Of a DNA stretch of 64,000 nucleotides, positions 44,596 to 53,759 are shown in pieces. The stretch spans positions 37,925-101,924 of the forward strand of contig JAHJLV010000057.1 of NCBI GenBank assembly GCA_018821535.1. Reading direction: 5' to 3'. Numbering within the stretch: the first letter of the stretch is position 1; each line of letters begins with the position of its first letter. The DNA is from Pseudomonadota bacterium (GTDB lineage: Bacteria; Desulfobacterota; Desulfobacteria; Desulfobacterales; Desulfobacteraceae). The notes under the pieces were generated by a model that made no database searches, was not told the origin of the DNA, and was given only the letters and a program-made list of their open reading frames with translations. Made by a program: the position numbers and the translations under genes.

Positions 44596-45720
44596 CTAAT
44601 ATTTCCTTTCCATCTGGATGGTCCGACAGATCCATTTGCCGGATATTTTGTGCTGTTCCCGTTTCAACACTGCAACAAGAATAATTTTTTCAGAGTTCTC
44701 AAGGGCTGTACATTCCACTCTGAAAAGATGACTGGCATAGCCGATCATTTTTTCAAACCGCTCTTTTTCCTTATCAGGAAGTTCTATAACTCTTTTATAC
44801 CACCCCTTGTCAAGAGTGTTTATAAAATCATTCCCCTGTTCATCTTTTTGCAGCCGGTAATCAACCAGTTCCTGTGCAAACATCTCCATGCCTTCGGGTA
44901 AAAGTGCAGCAAGCACTTCAAAAGGAGCCGTATTGATATTTACCTTACCTGTATACCGGAATTTTGTCCCCCGGGCAAACTCATCATCAAGGCCATGGAC
45001 CGTGATAAGCTGATCCATCTGAATTTGGGGGCTGACAGTTTCAATTATCTCCTGCATATCTTTATCCAATGGTTTTGTAAAAAGATCCGGCGTAATTCCT
45101 TTCACGGAAAACAACTCGCTTACATGATTAAACGGACCATTGGCACAGGCATATGGCGGGTCCAGTGCCTGATAATAATCAGACTCTGCTCCGGAAAGTC
45201 CGGTCACTGCATCATCATCCAGAGAGTCCATCCAGTCTTTAATGCTATTGGTAAACTGTGCCGGGTCTTTATCTTCTATGGTTTCATTGCCTTCCAGCAT
45301 CACCTTGAACAATCGTTCCCATATCCAGAGCTGATCCGGATTGATCTCACTGCCGGGAAATTCCTTGAGCAGCGCATTCACCTGAAGCCTGGACAATTCA
45401 TCGCTGATCGTTATGGTCAGCGCATTTTCTGCATATCCCAGCTTTTCAACTGCCCGGACCATCCACAAGGGGTCTGCCCAGAACTCCTGAACCGAATCAA
45501 TCTGATTTTTCTGTGCATCCTGTTCCAGAATCAGTTTTGCAAATTCTATACCGGACAATGCAGTCTGTCTGGCATAAAATCTGTTTTTTTCTTTGCTGCC
45601 CGAAATAGCAGATTTTCTGACGATCCTGCTGACCTGTATGGCAGTAATCATCAGAACAGAAATCACCGCAAGCGTGACCACCAGAACCACCCCGTTTTGA
45701 TTTGCCAATGACTTCATCAC
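44596..45720 (-). CDS. gspK: Type II secretion minor pseudopilin GspK
   Basis: 374 aa. The prepilin-type N-terminus is NQNG-VVLVVTLAVISVLMI, so cleavage is expected after Gly9; the usual Glu at position 5 of the mature protein is absent, as is common for GspK. A large alpha-helical insert domain (about 100-270) with a NINTAPFEVLAALLP helix-hairpin-helix-like motif is typical. It caps the pseudopilus tip with GspI and GspJ. The start overlaps gspJ by four bases. Confidence 0.92.
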   Translation of the reverse strand: MMKSLANQNGVVLVVTLAVISVLMITAIQVSRIVRKSAISGSKEKNRFYARQTALSGIEFAKLILEQDAQKNQIDSVQEFWADPLWMVRAVEKLGYAENALTITISDELSRLQVNALLKEFPGSEINPDQLWIWERLFKVMLEGNETIEDKDPAQFTNSIKDWMDSLDDDAVTGLSGAESDYYQALDPPYACANGPFNHVSELFSVKGITPDLFTKPLDKDMQEIIETVSPQIQMDQLITVHGLDDEFARGTKFRYTGKVNINTAPFEVLAALLPEGMEMFAQELVDYRLQKDEQGNDFINTLDKGWYKRVIELPDKEKERFEKMIGYASHLFRVECTALENSEKIILVAVLKREQHKISGKWICRTIQMERKY

Positions 45721-46397
45721 AGCGGTATGCTCCTGGTGACCGGCAGCGCCACGGTGATCTCAATGGATTCCGGACTGGACAAGGTTCCGGCACTTAATTT
45801 AAAAGTCATGCTTGCTGGAAAAGACAGGTCGGTTTCTTTGGATTCCGAATCCCAGAAAAGATGGCTCTCCCCTTCCGCATCCATGTAAGTGATTTCAAAG
45901 TCGGTAACACCGGAAAACAGCACCGGATCATGGCAGGTTTTTGTCTGGTCCCCAAAGGGCTGCAATGTATCAAACCGGCACAGATCAAAGGACTCTTCAT
46001 CATTGGGTCTCAGATAATAGGCAATTCTTGCCACCCCTTGCCGTCCGTCTCCTGTGATATCCGCATGGGCCAGGGATGCAAAAAAAACCGATGACACTGT
46101 TTTCTGGTTCAGGTTTTCCTGAATGCCGACCAGCCGGAAATCATCCGGTTCTGAATTAAATTCCGGAACAGCATATCTGGGTTTTGAGACAATAAAAACA
46201 GATTCAAGATCCTGATGAATCCTGCGGGAAAAGGCAGCGGTTTTTTCCCGGCTGAGTACCTGGGTTTTGATTTTTCCGCTGGAGGACAAAAACGCCCTGA
46301 AAGATGAATACAGCATCACCATCACCAGAGAAAACACCATGATGGTGATCATGACTTCAAGAAGGGTAAAGCCTTTTTGCGCTTTATTCATGAACAC
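45717..46397 (-). CDS. gspJ: Type II secretion minor pseudopilin GspJ
   Basis: 226 aa. Prepilin signal MFMNKAQKG-FTLLEVMITIMVF with Glu5 of the mature protein present, then a beta-rich globular domain. It forms the pseudopilus tip with GspI and GspK. Start overlaps the gspI stop by 14 bases. The cognate prepilin peptidase (gspO/pilD) is not in the window. Confidence 0.92.
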   Translation of the reverse strand: MFMNKAQKGFTLLEVMITIMVFSLVMVMLYSSFRAFLSSSGKIKTQVLSREKTAAFSRRIHQDLESVFIVSKPRYAVPEFNSEPDDFRLVGIQENLNQKTVSSVFFASLAHADITGDGRQGVARIAYYLRPNDEESFDLCRFDTLQPFGDQTKTCHDPVLFSGVTDFEITYMDAEGESHLFWDSESKETDLSFPASMTFKLSAGTLSSPESIEITVALPVTRSIPL

Positions 46398-46812
46398 GTC
46401 TCCAGGTGGTCATTTCAAAGGTGTTTGATCCGGAAGCATCCTTGATTCTGATGTCTATTTTTTTCAGTCCTGCCATCGTATCATCGGCAGTAAAATCAAG
46501 ATCTTCAAAATTGACCTCAGTCACCTGGCAGGTCCAGGTGATTTCAGGATAATCAGGAGCAAAATCTCCCTGGGTCTGATCCGGATCTTTGAGATCTGCT
46601 GAAATAATCGCAAGTGCCTTTTCGGCAAATGCCGGTCCCTGCTGGACAAATTTATTTTTATTTACAAGTGAGATCGATCCTGACTGAACACTGAAAAGAG
46701 AAATGGTGATAAAGGCCAGGATGGCAACACAGAGCATCACCTCCAGAAGGGTAAAACCCCGGGTGTCTGAAAACACCTTGCCATATTCAGTTGCATTTTT
46801 CAAAATACACAT
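46384..46812 (-). CDS. gspI: Type II secretion minor pseudopilin GspI
   Basis: 142 aa. Prepilin signal at residues 1-19 ending DTRG-FTLLEVMLCVAIL with mature Glu5, followed by a short globular domain. The leader is longer than usual, so a later start is possible, but the frame overlaps gspH by 26 bases in the same way as its neighbours overlap. Position between gspJ and gspH supports the call. Confidence 0.9.
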   Translation of the reverse strand: MCILKNATEYGKVFSDTRGFTLLEVMLCVAILAFITISLFSVQSGSISLVNKNKFVQQGPAFAEKALAIISADLKDPDQTQGDFAPDYPEITWTCQVTEVNFEDLDFTADDTMAGLKKIDIRIKDASGSNTFEMTTWRRVHE

Positions 46813-47299
46813 GTTTGTCCAGTATCCGGGTTTGCGGTAAAAAAGGTTCTATGGCCAATGTCAGAGGATTGTCTTTTTCAATCATGCGGATGTATGCAAA
46901 ATCTGAAAATCCCCGTTCTCGAAAACGGATCTGATATTCAGAGGAGCGGGTTCGCCCGTCATCGGCAAACTGTATTTCGATAATCCGGGTTCCGTCCGCC
47001 AATAGAACAGCTTTTTGCAATGCTATTTCTTTTAGCTCATCATCCATCTGGTCATGACTGATCCAGAGCCGGCCGGATGAAGGCTCAAGGTGCAGTATAT
47101 AATCCGTATGCTCATTCATGGCTTTTATTTTCAGCTCATCTATCAGGTGGGCAATGCTTACTGCCTGGCCGCCATCATCAGAAAACAGGGAAAATTTTCG
47201 GATCATGGGAAAAGACAATGACAGAAGAATTGAAAAGATGATGACAACAACAATCAATTCAATCAGCGTGAATCCGGATATTTCAGTAGATTTACTCAA
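46787..47299 (-). CDS. gspH: Type II secretion minor pseudopilin GspH
   Basis: 170 aa. Prepilin signal MSKSTEISG-FTLIELIVVVI with mature Glu5, a single helix, then a beta-rich domain ending in a hydrophobic and charged tail. Overlaps gspG by eight bases and gspI by 26. GspH is the pseudopilin placed between the major shaft protein and the tip complex. Confidence 0.9.
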   Translation of the reverse strand: MSKSTEISGFTLIELIVVVIIFSILLSLSFPMIRKFSLFSDDGGQAVSIAHLIDELKIKAMNEHTDYILHLEPSSGRLWISHDQMDDELKEIALQKAVLLADGTRIIEIQFADDGRTRSSEYQIRFRERGFSDFAYIRMIEKDNPLTLAIEPFLPQTRILDKHVYFEKCN

Positions 47300-47756
47300 T
47301 CTCCCAGCTGTTTATATCCTGGTTTTTACCTTCGCCGCCGGGAATTCCGTCAGCACCATAGCAGATAATATCATATGTGCCGTGAACACCCGGAGAAAGA
47401 TACAGATAATCTCTTCCCCAGGGATCTTTGGGCATTCTGGATTTAGCCAGATATCCTCTTTCATCCCATTTTTTAGGAAGCGGCTCAGTGGAGGGTTTTT
47501 CGATCAGGGCAACAAGCCCCTGCTCGGTTGTGGGATACACGTCATTGTCCAAAGCATATAAATCCAGCGCTGTTCCCAGAGCTTCGATATCCATTTTCGC
47601 CTTGACTATCTTGGCATCATCTGTTCGCCCCATAAACCGGGGAGCCACATAGGTTGCCAGAATCCCCAGGATGACAACAACAACCATGAGTTCAAGAAAA
47701 GAAAATCCATCCTGAGTGTGGAAAAGTGAATTTTTTTGAATGCCGGATTTTTTCAT
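47292..47756 (-). CDS. gspG: Type II secretion major pseudopilin GspG
   Basis: 154 aa from ATG at 47756 (MKKSGIQK), chosen because it gives a normal-length prepilin leader and has AGGA ten bases upstream; an earlier ATG at 47822 is in frame but has no ribosome-binding site. Cleavage site is DG-FSFLELMVVVVILG with mature Glu5. The C-terminal part has the GspG pattern YPTTEQGLVALIEKP and DPWGRDYLYLSPG, which includes calcium-site residues. First gene of the minus-strand gsp operon. Confidence 0.96.
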   Translation of the reverse strand: MKKSGIQKNSLFHTQDGFSFLELMVVVVILGILATYVAPRFMGRTDDAKIVKAKMDIEALGTALDLYALDNDVYPTTEQGLVALIEKPSTEPLPKKWDERGYLAKSRMPKDPWGRDYLYLSPGVHGTYDIICYGADGIPGGEGKNQDINSWEIE

Positions 47757-47910
47757 ACCTTTGATATCCTGTTGAATTATCATTAATTTATTATATTCTC
47801 TAATGTTGAGCAGTTTTATCATTTATTTTTTTACAAGTAAAGATATGCTCTGCTAAACTTTGGTTAGCGTTTTATACGAAAAACAATTTTTAATCCTGAT
47901 AAAAGGCGTG

Positions 47911-47916
47911 TATACT
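47911..47916 (+). promoter_or_regulatory. Possible -10 element of the radical SAM gene
   Basis: TATACT lies 51 bases before the ATG at 47967 in the divergent gap between gspG and the radical SAM gene. The -35 region at the right distance (TTTTAA, 47888-47893) is weak. An imperfect inverted repeat (GCTAAAC...GGTTAGC, 47852-47868) lies upstream and could be an operator. Confidence 0.3.
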
Positions 47917-47966
47917 ATACATTTTTTAATAGTTTTTAATTAACCGATACGGAGTACCCTTATATT

Positions 47967-48863
47967 ATGACATTACCAATCCCGCCCACAGGGTTTCATT
48001 ATGTTGGAAACTGCATCCGGCCGCCCAGTGAATACAATTCCATTCTTCTGCAGGCCACGCTGGGCTGTTCCCATTCCAAATGCACATTCTGCGGTGCCTA
48101 CAATGATAAAAAATTTGCCATAAAAGACCAGAAATATCTGGAAAGTGATCTGGAATTTGCCAGCATTTACTGTAAAAATCAGGACCGTGTCTTTATCATG
48201 GACGGAGATGCCCTGATCATGCCCATGAAAAACTGGAAATGGCTGTTAACCCAAATCAAGGAAAAGCTGCCCTGGGTCAATCGGACCTCCTGCTACGCCA
48301 ATCTCAAATCCATCATGCTTAAATCTGATGAAGATCTGACCTGGCTTTACGAGAACGGCCTCAAGGCGGTTTTTATCGGTCTTGAATCCGGCCATGCCCA
48401 GGTTCGAAAGGATATCAGAAAAGGCGGCACCCCGGAGGAGCTGATCCATCACCTCAAGCGCCTTAAAAAAATCGGTATCAAGATGGTCACGATAGTCCTT
48501 TTGGGCCTTGGCCAGAAAAAACTCAGCCTTGAACATGCACAGGAAACCGGATATGCGCTTTCACAGATTGATCCGGAAGCTGTCAGTGCTCTGAGTCTGA
48601 TCCCGCTGCCCGGCACCCCTGTGGGAGACGCTGTGGCAAACAGCAGTTTTGAACTGCTGGATGCCATGGAAATGGTGGCCGAACTCAGGGAACTTGTAAA
48701 ACACACCCATCTTTCCAGGGGCGCATTCCGGTCGGTTCATGCCAGCAATTATCTGTCCATTGACGCACGGTTTCCCGAAGACAAGGAAGATGTGTTTGCT
48801 GTTCTTGACAAAGCCCTTGCCGGAGATATCAAACTTAAGCCTGAATGGATGAGGGGTTTATAA
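47967..48863 (+). CDS. Radical SAM protein (Elp3/oxidase-like family)
   Basis: 298 aa. The cluster motif is spaced C34-x4-C39-x2-C42 (GCSHSKCTFC), wider than the usual C-x3-C-x2-C and seen in a subset of this superfamily. Later landmarks are FIGLESGHAQVRKDIRKG near 130-147 and LGLGQKKLSLEHA near 175. The C-terminus has a LPGTPVGD motif. The substrate is unknown. It is followed 21 bases later by an MFS transporter on the same strand, suggesting a two-gene unit. Confidence 0.83.
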   Translation: MTLPIPPTGFHYVGNCIRPPSEYNSILLQATLGCSHSKCTFCGAYNDKKFAIKDQKYLESDLEFASIYCKNQDRVFIMDGDALIMPMKNWKWLLTQIKEKLPWVNRTSCYANLKSIMLKSDEDLTWLYENGLKAVFIGLESGHAQVRKDIRKGGTPEELIHHLKRLKKIGIKMVTIVLLGLGQKKLSLEHAQETGYALSQIDPEAVSALSLIPLPGTPVGDAVANSSFELLDAMEMVAELRELVKHTHLSRGAFRSVHASNYLSIDARFPEDKEDVFAVLDKALAGDIKLKPEWMRGL

Positions 48864-48884
48864 CCCGAAAGGAAAACAGACCCA

Positions 48885-50117
48885 ATGAACCGTTCAGCCT
48901 CCGGGATATTATTCACCCTGTCTGTTTCAGTCGGTGTTGCCATGATCGGACTTGGCATCATCTGGCCGCTGATCCCTGTATATGCTGTACAGATGGGTGC
49001 GGGCGGATTTCTGGTGGGACTGATTATTGCCAGTTTTAATATTTCCAGAACCCTGTTCAGCCCGTTCACCGGTAAAATTTCAGACCGGTACGGCAGAAAG
49101 AATTTTATTGTCGGCGGCCTGTTCTTTTATGCTGCCCTGTCTGTTCTGTATGTGCTTCCCGCAAATCCGACAAGCCTGATTTTCATCCGGTTTTTTCACG
49201 GGCTGGCCTCTTTGCTGGTGGTGCCCATTGCCATGGCCATGGCAGCCGATATTGCCCCGAAAAAGGATCTGGGCAAATATATGGGTACGCTGAACATGTC
49301 TGTCATGCTGGGACTTGGCATCGGCCCGGTTCTGGGGGGCACCATTCAGGATCATCTGGGAATTAACGCAGCGTTTTATCTTATGGGAATTCTGGCGCTG
49401 ATCACTGCGGCGCTGGTGATTTTCTTTCTTCCGCCGGATGAAAAATTCTCAGAAGACAACCAGAAACCCAAAACCGCATCATTCCGTGAAATCATCACCC
49501 ACAAAACCGTCATCGGTATTATTCTGATGCGGTTTTTTGCAGCTTCCGGCCAGGGAGCCGTGTATACGTTTTTACCGATTCTGGCCCTTCAAATGGATTT
49601 GAGCGCCTCCCAGATCGGCATTATTCTGAGCGCCAATATTTTTCTTATTGCTTTTTTGCAGCGATCCGCCGGCAGGCTGGCAGATATCGTAAATCCCAAA
49701 AAACTGATTATTTTCGGCACCTGTGCGTCCGGGCTTGCTGTCATGGGAATGCCTTTTGTTCAGGGTTTTGCTTTGATCCTCGTTCTCAATATCCTCATGG
49801 GAATGGCCAATGGCGTTTCTCTGCCCGGTGGACTTGTCGTCACAGGACAACTGGGCCGTAAAATGGGAATGGCCTCTTTAATGAGCATCACGGATGCGGC
49901 CTGGAGTTTCGGAATGATTGTCTCCCCGATTCTTTCCGGAATCATCCTTGATGTACTCGGTGTTTCCTATGTGTTTATCATCGGCAGTCTGCTCATTCTC
50001 ATGGGCAGCATTGCTGTCACATTATTCTTATGGGACTACCAGCCTGAACGGGAGGACAAAAGCCCTCCCCTGATTTCAACACTGAATCCGGAGCACAAAA
50101 TCAAGCTGACCAGGTAA
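48885..50117 (+). CDS. MFS transporter
   Basis: 410 aa with 12 predicted TM helices. The signature between TM2 and TM3 is present (GKISDRYGRKNF, near 65-76), and a second related loop follows TM8 (GRLADIVNPKKL). Substrate not readable; efflux or small-molecule transport is likely. The gene converges with the nitroreductase gene and overlaps its end by 17 bases. Confidence 0.92.
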   Translation: MNRSASGILFTLSVSVGVAMIGLGIIWPLIPVYAVQMGAGGFLVGLIIASFNISRTLFSPFTGKISDRYGRKNFIVGGLFFYAALSVLYVLPANPTSLIFIRFFHGLASLLVVPIAMAMAADIAPKKDLGKYMGTLNMSVMLGLGIGPVLGGTIQDHLGINAAFYLMGILALITAALVIFFLPPDEKFSEDNQKPKTASFREIITHKTVIGIILMRFFAASGQGAVYTFLPILALQMDLSASQIGIILSANIFLIAFLQRSAGRLADIVNPKKLIIFGTCASGLAVMGMPFVQGFALILVLNILMGMANGVSLPGGLVVTGQLGRKMGMASLMSITDAAWSFGMIVSPILSGIILDVLGVSYVFIIGSLLILMGSIAVTLFLWDYQPEREDKSPPLISTLNPEHKIKLTR

Positions 50118-50931
50118 TCTTTGGTGTATTCCGGGTTGGCATGCGTGGGTACGAAAATCTGGGATATCCCACCATCATTGTACCGTAATTGGTCATACCC
50201 TCAGACAGCCCCAGAGCTTGTTTCAGCGGCGGCCAGGTATTTGCAGCCCGGGAAAAATATCCGGCCCAGCACGAACCCAGCCCCTGGGCAGGTACGGCCA
50301 GTTCAAAATAGGTCAATGCAATTTTGCAGGCCGCATCGGCAAACACATCCTGGGTACCGCCGTTGGCAAGAACCAGGGCCGGGCATCCTCTCAATACACG
50401 ATCCGTACCGGATTCCCATATCTGTATAATCGCATCAAAATGCATCATTTTCCCGATATCCGGATGTTCTTCAAGCACATTCTGCATCCAGTCAATGACA
50501 TGGGCGGCAAGTTTTTCAACCGTGTTTCTTCCGTTAATGACCTGCCAGTGAATCGGCTGACTGTTATGACCGGACGGCGCATAGGAAGAAATATGGATCA
50601 GTTTTTCAAGCTTTTCATTTTCCACGGGTTTATTTTTATAAGACCGGATAGACCTGCGATATCTTAAAAAATGCTCGGTGGCAGCCTCATCCAGCATCAT
50701 GTCTTTATTTACATTCAGGCAGTCCTGTGGCGCCAGGAATCTGTGGGTCAGGGCACCATGGGGGCAGACCGCCACACAATGGCCGCAGTTGATGCAGATA
50801 TCGGCTGCACCCTCAACCGGTATTGGAACTTTTTTTGAATCTGAAAAATCAATGACCATCACAGGGCATTCTGCAGCACATATCCCGTCTTTTTTGCATA
50901 ATTCTTCATCCACGACAAACAGTGTTTCCAT
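50101..50931 (-). CDS. Nitroreductase-family protein with N-terminal ferredoxin domain
   Basis: 276 aa. Residues 5-60 hold two [4Fe-4S] motifs (CKKDGICAAEC and CINCGHCVAVC). Residues 85-276 are an FMN nitroreductase fold with RRSIRSYKNKPVEN near 92-105 and SSYAPSGHNSQPIHW near 114-128. Proteins of this layout use reduced ferredoxin-type clusters to drive flavin reductions. The physiological substrate is unknown. The gene stands alone, transcribed away from the SMP-30 gene. Confidence 0.92.
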   Translation of the reverse strand: METLFVVDEELCKKDGICAAECPVMVIDFSDSKKVPIPVEGAADICINCGHCVAVCPHGALTHRFLAPQDCLNVNKDMMLDEAATEHFLRYRRSIRSYKNKPVENEKLEKLIHISSYAPSGHNSQPIHWQVINGRNTVEKLAAHVIDWMQNVLEEHPDIGKMMHFDAIIQIWESGTDRVLRGCPALVLANGGTQDVFADAACKIALTYFELAVPAQGLGSCWAGYFSRAANTWPPLKQALGLSEGMTNYGTMMVGYPRFSYPRMPTRNTPKITWSA

Positions 50932-51093
50932 TTGATGAGACTCCTTTATTTATCTGTTCAGACCCCTACCATAACTGATGTGATGATTAAATTACAATAA
51001 CAAAATAAATGGTATTTACATCTGTATATCGCCTATGCTAAGGTTTTTTAAATTTTTAACCGGTTCACACTATTATCAAGGGGTTTATTTACA

Positions 51094-51936
51094 ATGAATT
51101 CTCTACCGGCAGATTTTGAAACCCGCACACTCGTTGATGGTCTTCTTTTTCCTGAAAGTCCCAGATGGCATGACAATATATTTTATTTTTCCGATATGAA
51201 TGACGGACGCGTCATTCGCACTGATCTTCAAGGCAATACCTCCATGGTGCTGGAAATGCCCGGACCCTGCTCCGGCATCGGCTGGCGGCCGGACGGGACC
51301 CTGCTGGTTGTTTCCATGCAGGACCGAAGACTGATGTCCTGGGACGGCCAGACCCTTGAAATGGTCTGTGATATGTATTCTCTGGCAACCTATCACTGCA
51401 ATGACATGGTGGTGGATAAAAAAGGCCGGGCCTATGTCGGGAATTTCGGTTTTGATTTAGGTGACAGAACACATATCAAGCCTGCGGAAATTATCATGGT
51501 GAACCTTGATGGAACCCCGGAAGTTGTTGCCGACAATCTGTTGTTTCCCAATGGAACCGTCATCACACCGGATGATAAAACCCTGATTGTGGGACAGACA
51601 TTCGGCCATTGTCTGACCGCCTTTGACATTAAATCCGACGGCCGCCTTGGTGCACCGCAGATGTGGGCAAAACTGCCGGACACCATCCATCCGGACGGCA
51701 TCTGCCTGGATACAGAGGGCGGGATATGGGTCGCATGTCCCGGCACTGCCTGCGTGTACCGGGTGGAACAAGGCGGCAGGATCACAGATACGATACCTGT
51801 AAAAACCAATGCCTATGCCTGCATGCTGGGAGGGCACGACGGCACCACCCTGTTTATTGCAACATCCGGCAATACATATAGAAGCGGAAAAATAGAAACT
51901 GTCCGGGTGAATATCCCCGGAGCCGGTCTGCCTTAA
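51094..51936 (+). CDS. SMP-30/gluconolactonase-family protein
   Basis: 280 aa six-bladed beta-propeller. Metal-binding landmarks include Glu in LLFPESPRWHD near residue 20, the Asn of YHCNDMVVDKKGRAYVGN near 100, and FPNGTVITPDDKTLIVGQT near 150. The family hydrolyses lactones using a divalent metal. It is encoded 103 bases before the acyl-CoA ligase and may be co-transcribed. Actual substrate unknown. Confidence 0.9.
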   Translation: MNSLPADFETRTLVDGLLFPESPRWHDNIFYFSDMNDGRVIRTDLQGNTSMVLEMPGPCSGIGWRPDGTLLVVSMQDRRLMSWDGQTLEMVCDMYSLATYHCNDMVVDKKGRAYVGNFGFDLGDRTHIKPAEIIMVNLDGTPEVVADNLLFPNGTVITPDDKTLIVGQTFGHCLTAFDIKSDGRLGAPQMWAKLPDTIHPDGICLDTEGGIWVACPGTACVYRVEQGGRITDTIPVKTNAYACMLGGHDGTTLFIATSGNTYRSGKIETVRVNIPGAGLP

Positions 51937-52039
51937 TACCGGAAAAAATGATCAGGCAGGACTCTTAACATGTTTTGAACAGCCATTATTGAAAAATATA
52001 CTGAATATTAACCCGCAATTTTATGGAGACCAAAAAGAC

Positions 52040-53701
52040 ATGGAAGAACGTATCTGGCATCAGCACTATGACTACAATGTATTAACCGAGTACCGTCACC
52101 CAAGAATCCCTGCCCACGAAATTCTGGAGATCCCGGCCAATGTGTATCCGGACAAGGCCGCTGTCATTTATTTTGGCAATGCAATCACCTATTATGAAAT
52201 GAAACAGAAAGTCATTGCCATGTCAACCGTGCTCCAGGAGCTGGGTGTCAAAAAAGGCGACCGGGTCGGTATCCATCTTCCCAATATGCCTGAATACATC
52301 GTCATGTTCTATGCGTCTTTATCTCTTGGGGCCATCGTGGTTAATTTCAACCCCCTGTACACTGTTGACGAATTGACTGCCCTGATCAAACTGACCCGGA
52401 TTCATACCTTTTTAACATTTGACATGGGTGTTGCCACCATCAATGCGGTTCGCAAAAATGTGGACATCCCCAATGTCATTGCTGCATCGGTTTTTGACTC
52501 CATGGGCGGAGACAAAAGCACCCCCCAGAGCATGCAGCTGGATGATACCTGGCTCCATTTTGATACGCTCTTATCCAACTGCAAAAACCCGAAGCGACCC
52601 AGAGTGAAAATTGAACCCGAAGACCGGGCCCTGATCCAGTTTACCGGCGGCACCACCGGTATCCCCAAGGGCGCTGTTCTTACCCATGCAAATATTGTGA
52701 GCACGGCTTTTTCGGCTGTTCACTGGGGCGCTGCCACCACACAGTATACCCCTCATTCCGAACGCACCACCATGTGTGTTCTGCCCTTTTTCCATGTGTA
52801 CGGTAATGTCATCTGCCTGAACTGGTCCATGATCAACTGTTCCACCATGTATCTGGTTCCCAAATTTGAGCTTGATCCGTTCATGGATCTTCTGGCATCC
52901 ATCGAGAAACTTTCCTTTTTCCCTGCTGTTCCCACCATGATTAATGCCATTATAAACCATCCGCGCGCCAAAGAACTGCAGCTGGATAAAAAGATTGACA
53001 TGCTCAATTCCGGCGGCGCCCCTATCCCTGTTGAACTGATTGAACAGGCCAAAGACCTGGGACTCAAATGCAGTGAAGGCTGGGGCATGAGTGAAACCAC
53101 CTCCCTTGGTGTGGGAAATCCTGCCATTGGCAGAAAAAAAGTAGGCTCCATTGGTATCCCGTTTCCGGGAATTGATATAAAGCTGGTGAGTGTGGACGAC
53201 GGCATAACAGAAGTCCCTCTTGGAGAACCCGGCGAAATGCTTATCAAGGGGCCCTTTGTCATGAAAGAATACTGGGAAAATCCGGATAAAACTGCTGAAG
53301 AACTTAAAGATGGCTGGCTTTACACTGGGGATGTGGCCAAGATGGATGAAGACGGTTACCTGTATATCGTAGACCGTAAAAAAGACATGATCATTGCCGG
53401 CGGATATAATATCTATCCAAGAGATATTGATGAAATTCTGTTCCAGCATCCCAAAATTGAAGAGGCGGTTGCCGTGGGGATTAAAGACGACTACCGCGGT
53501 GAAACCGTCAAGGCCTATGTTGTTCTGAGAAAAGGACAAACCATGACCGAAAAAGAGGTGATTGATTTTTGCAAGGAAAAACTGGCCGTATATAAAGTCC
53601 CCAAGGTTGTTGAATTCAGGAACGAACTGCCCAAATCTGCGGTGGGGAAAATATTAAGGAAAATCCTGCGGGCAGAAGAAGAAGCCAAACAAAACAGTTA
53701 A
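52040..53701 (+). CDS. Long-chain fatty acid-CoA ligase (ANL superfamily)
   Basis: 553 aa from ATG at 52040 with GGAG eleven bases upstream; a TTG at 51989 is in frame but less likely. The ATP/AMP signature FTGGTTGIPKGAVLTH is near 197-212, the adenylation motif GWGMSETT near 344 and the hinge motif DRKKDMIIAGGYNIYPRDID near 443. It activates fatty or related carboxylic acids to acyl-CoA esters for the dehydrogenases encoded further along. Followed by a strong terminator. Confidence 0.93.
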   Translation: MEERIWHQHYDYNVLTEYRHPRIPAHEILEIPANVYPDKAAVIYFGNAITYYEMKQKVIAMSTVLQELGVKKGDRVGIHLPNMPEYIVMFYASLSLGAIVVNFNPLYTVDELTALIKLTRIHTFLTFDMGVATINAVRKNVDIPNVIAASVFDSMGGDKSTPQSMQLDDTWLHFDTLLSNCKNPKRPRVKIEPEDRALIQFTGGTTGIPKGAVLTHANIVSTAFSAVHWGAATTQYTPHSERTTMCVLPFFHVYGNVICLNWSMINCSTMYLVPKFELDPFMDLLASIEKLSFFPAVPTMINAIINHPRAKELQLDKKIDMLNSGGAPIPVELIEQAKDLGLKCSEGWGMSETTSLGVGNPAIGRKKVGSIGIPFPGIDIKLVSVDDGITEVPLGEPGEMLIKGPFVMKEYWENPDKTAEELKDGWLYTGDVAKMDEDGYLYIVDRKKDMIIAGGYNIYPRDIDEILFQHPKIEEAVAVGIKDDYRGETVKAYVVLRKGQTMTEKEVIDFCKEKLAVYKVPKVVEFRNELPKSAVGKILRKILRAEEEAKQNS

Positions 53702-53720
53702 TATAAACTGATCAAAGACA

Positions 53721-53759
53721 AAAAGTCCGGGCAAAAAACAATTGCCCGGACTTTTTTTT
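53721..53759 (+). terminator. Rho-independent terminator after the acyl-CoA ligase gene
   Basis: A 13-base perfect stem (AAAAGTCCGGGCA at 53721-53733, pairing with 53743-53755) encloses a nine-base loop and runs into eight T residues at 53752-53759. It also lies at the end of the convergent rlpA-like gene, so it may serve both strands. Confidence 0.93.

Noticed and set aside
52571..53539. 322-residue minus-strand open frame
   Set aside because: Antisense to the acyl-CoA ligase; low-complexity composition and no motif.
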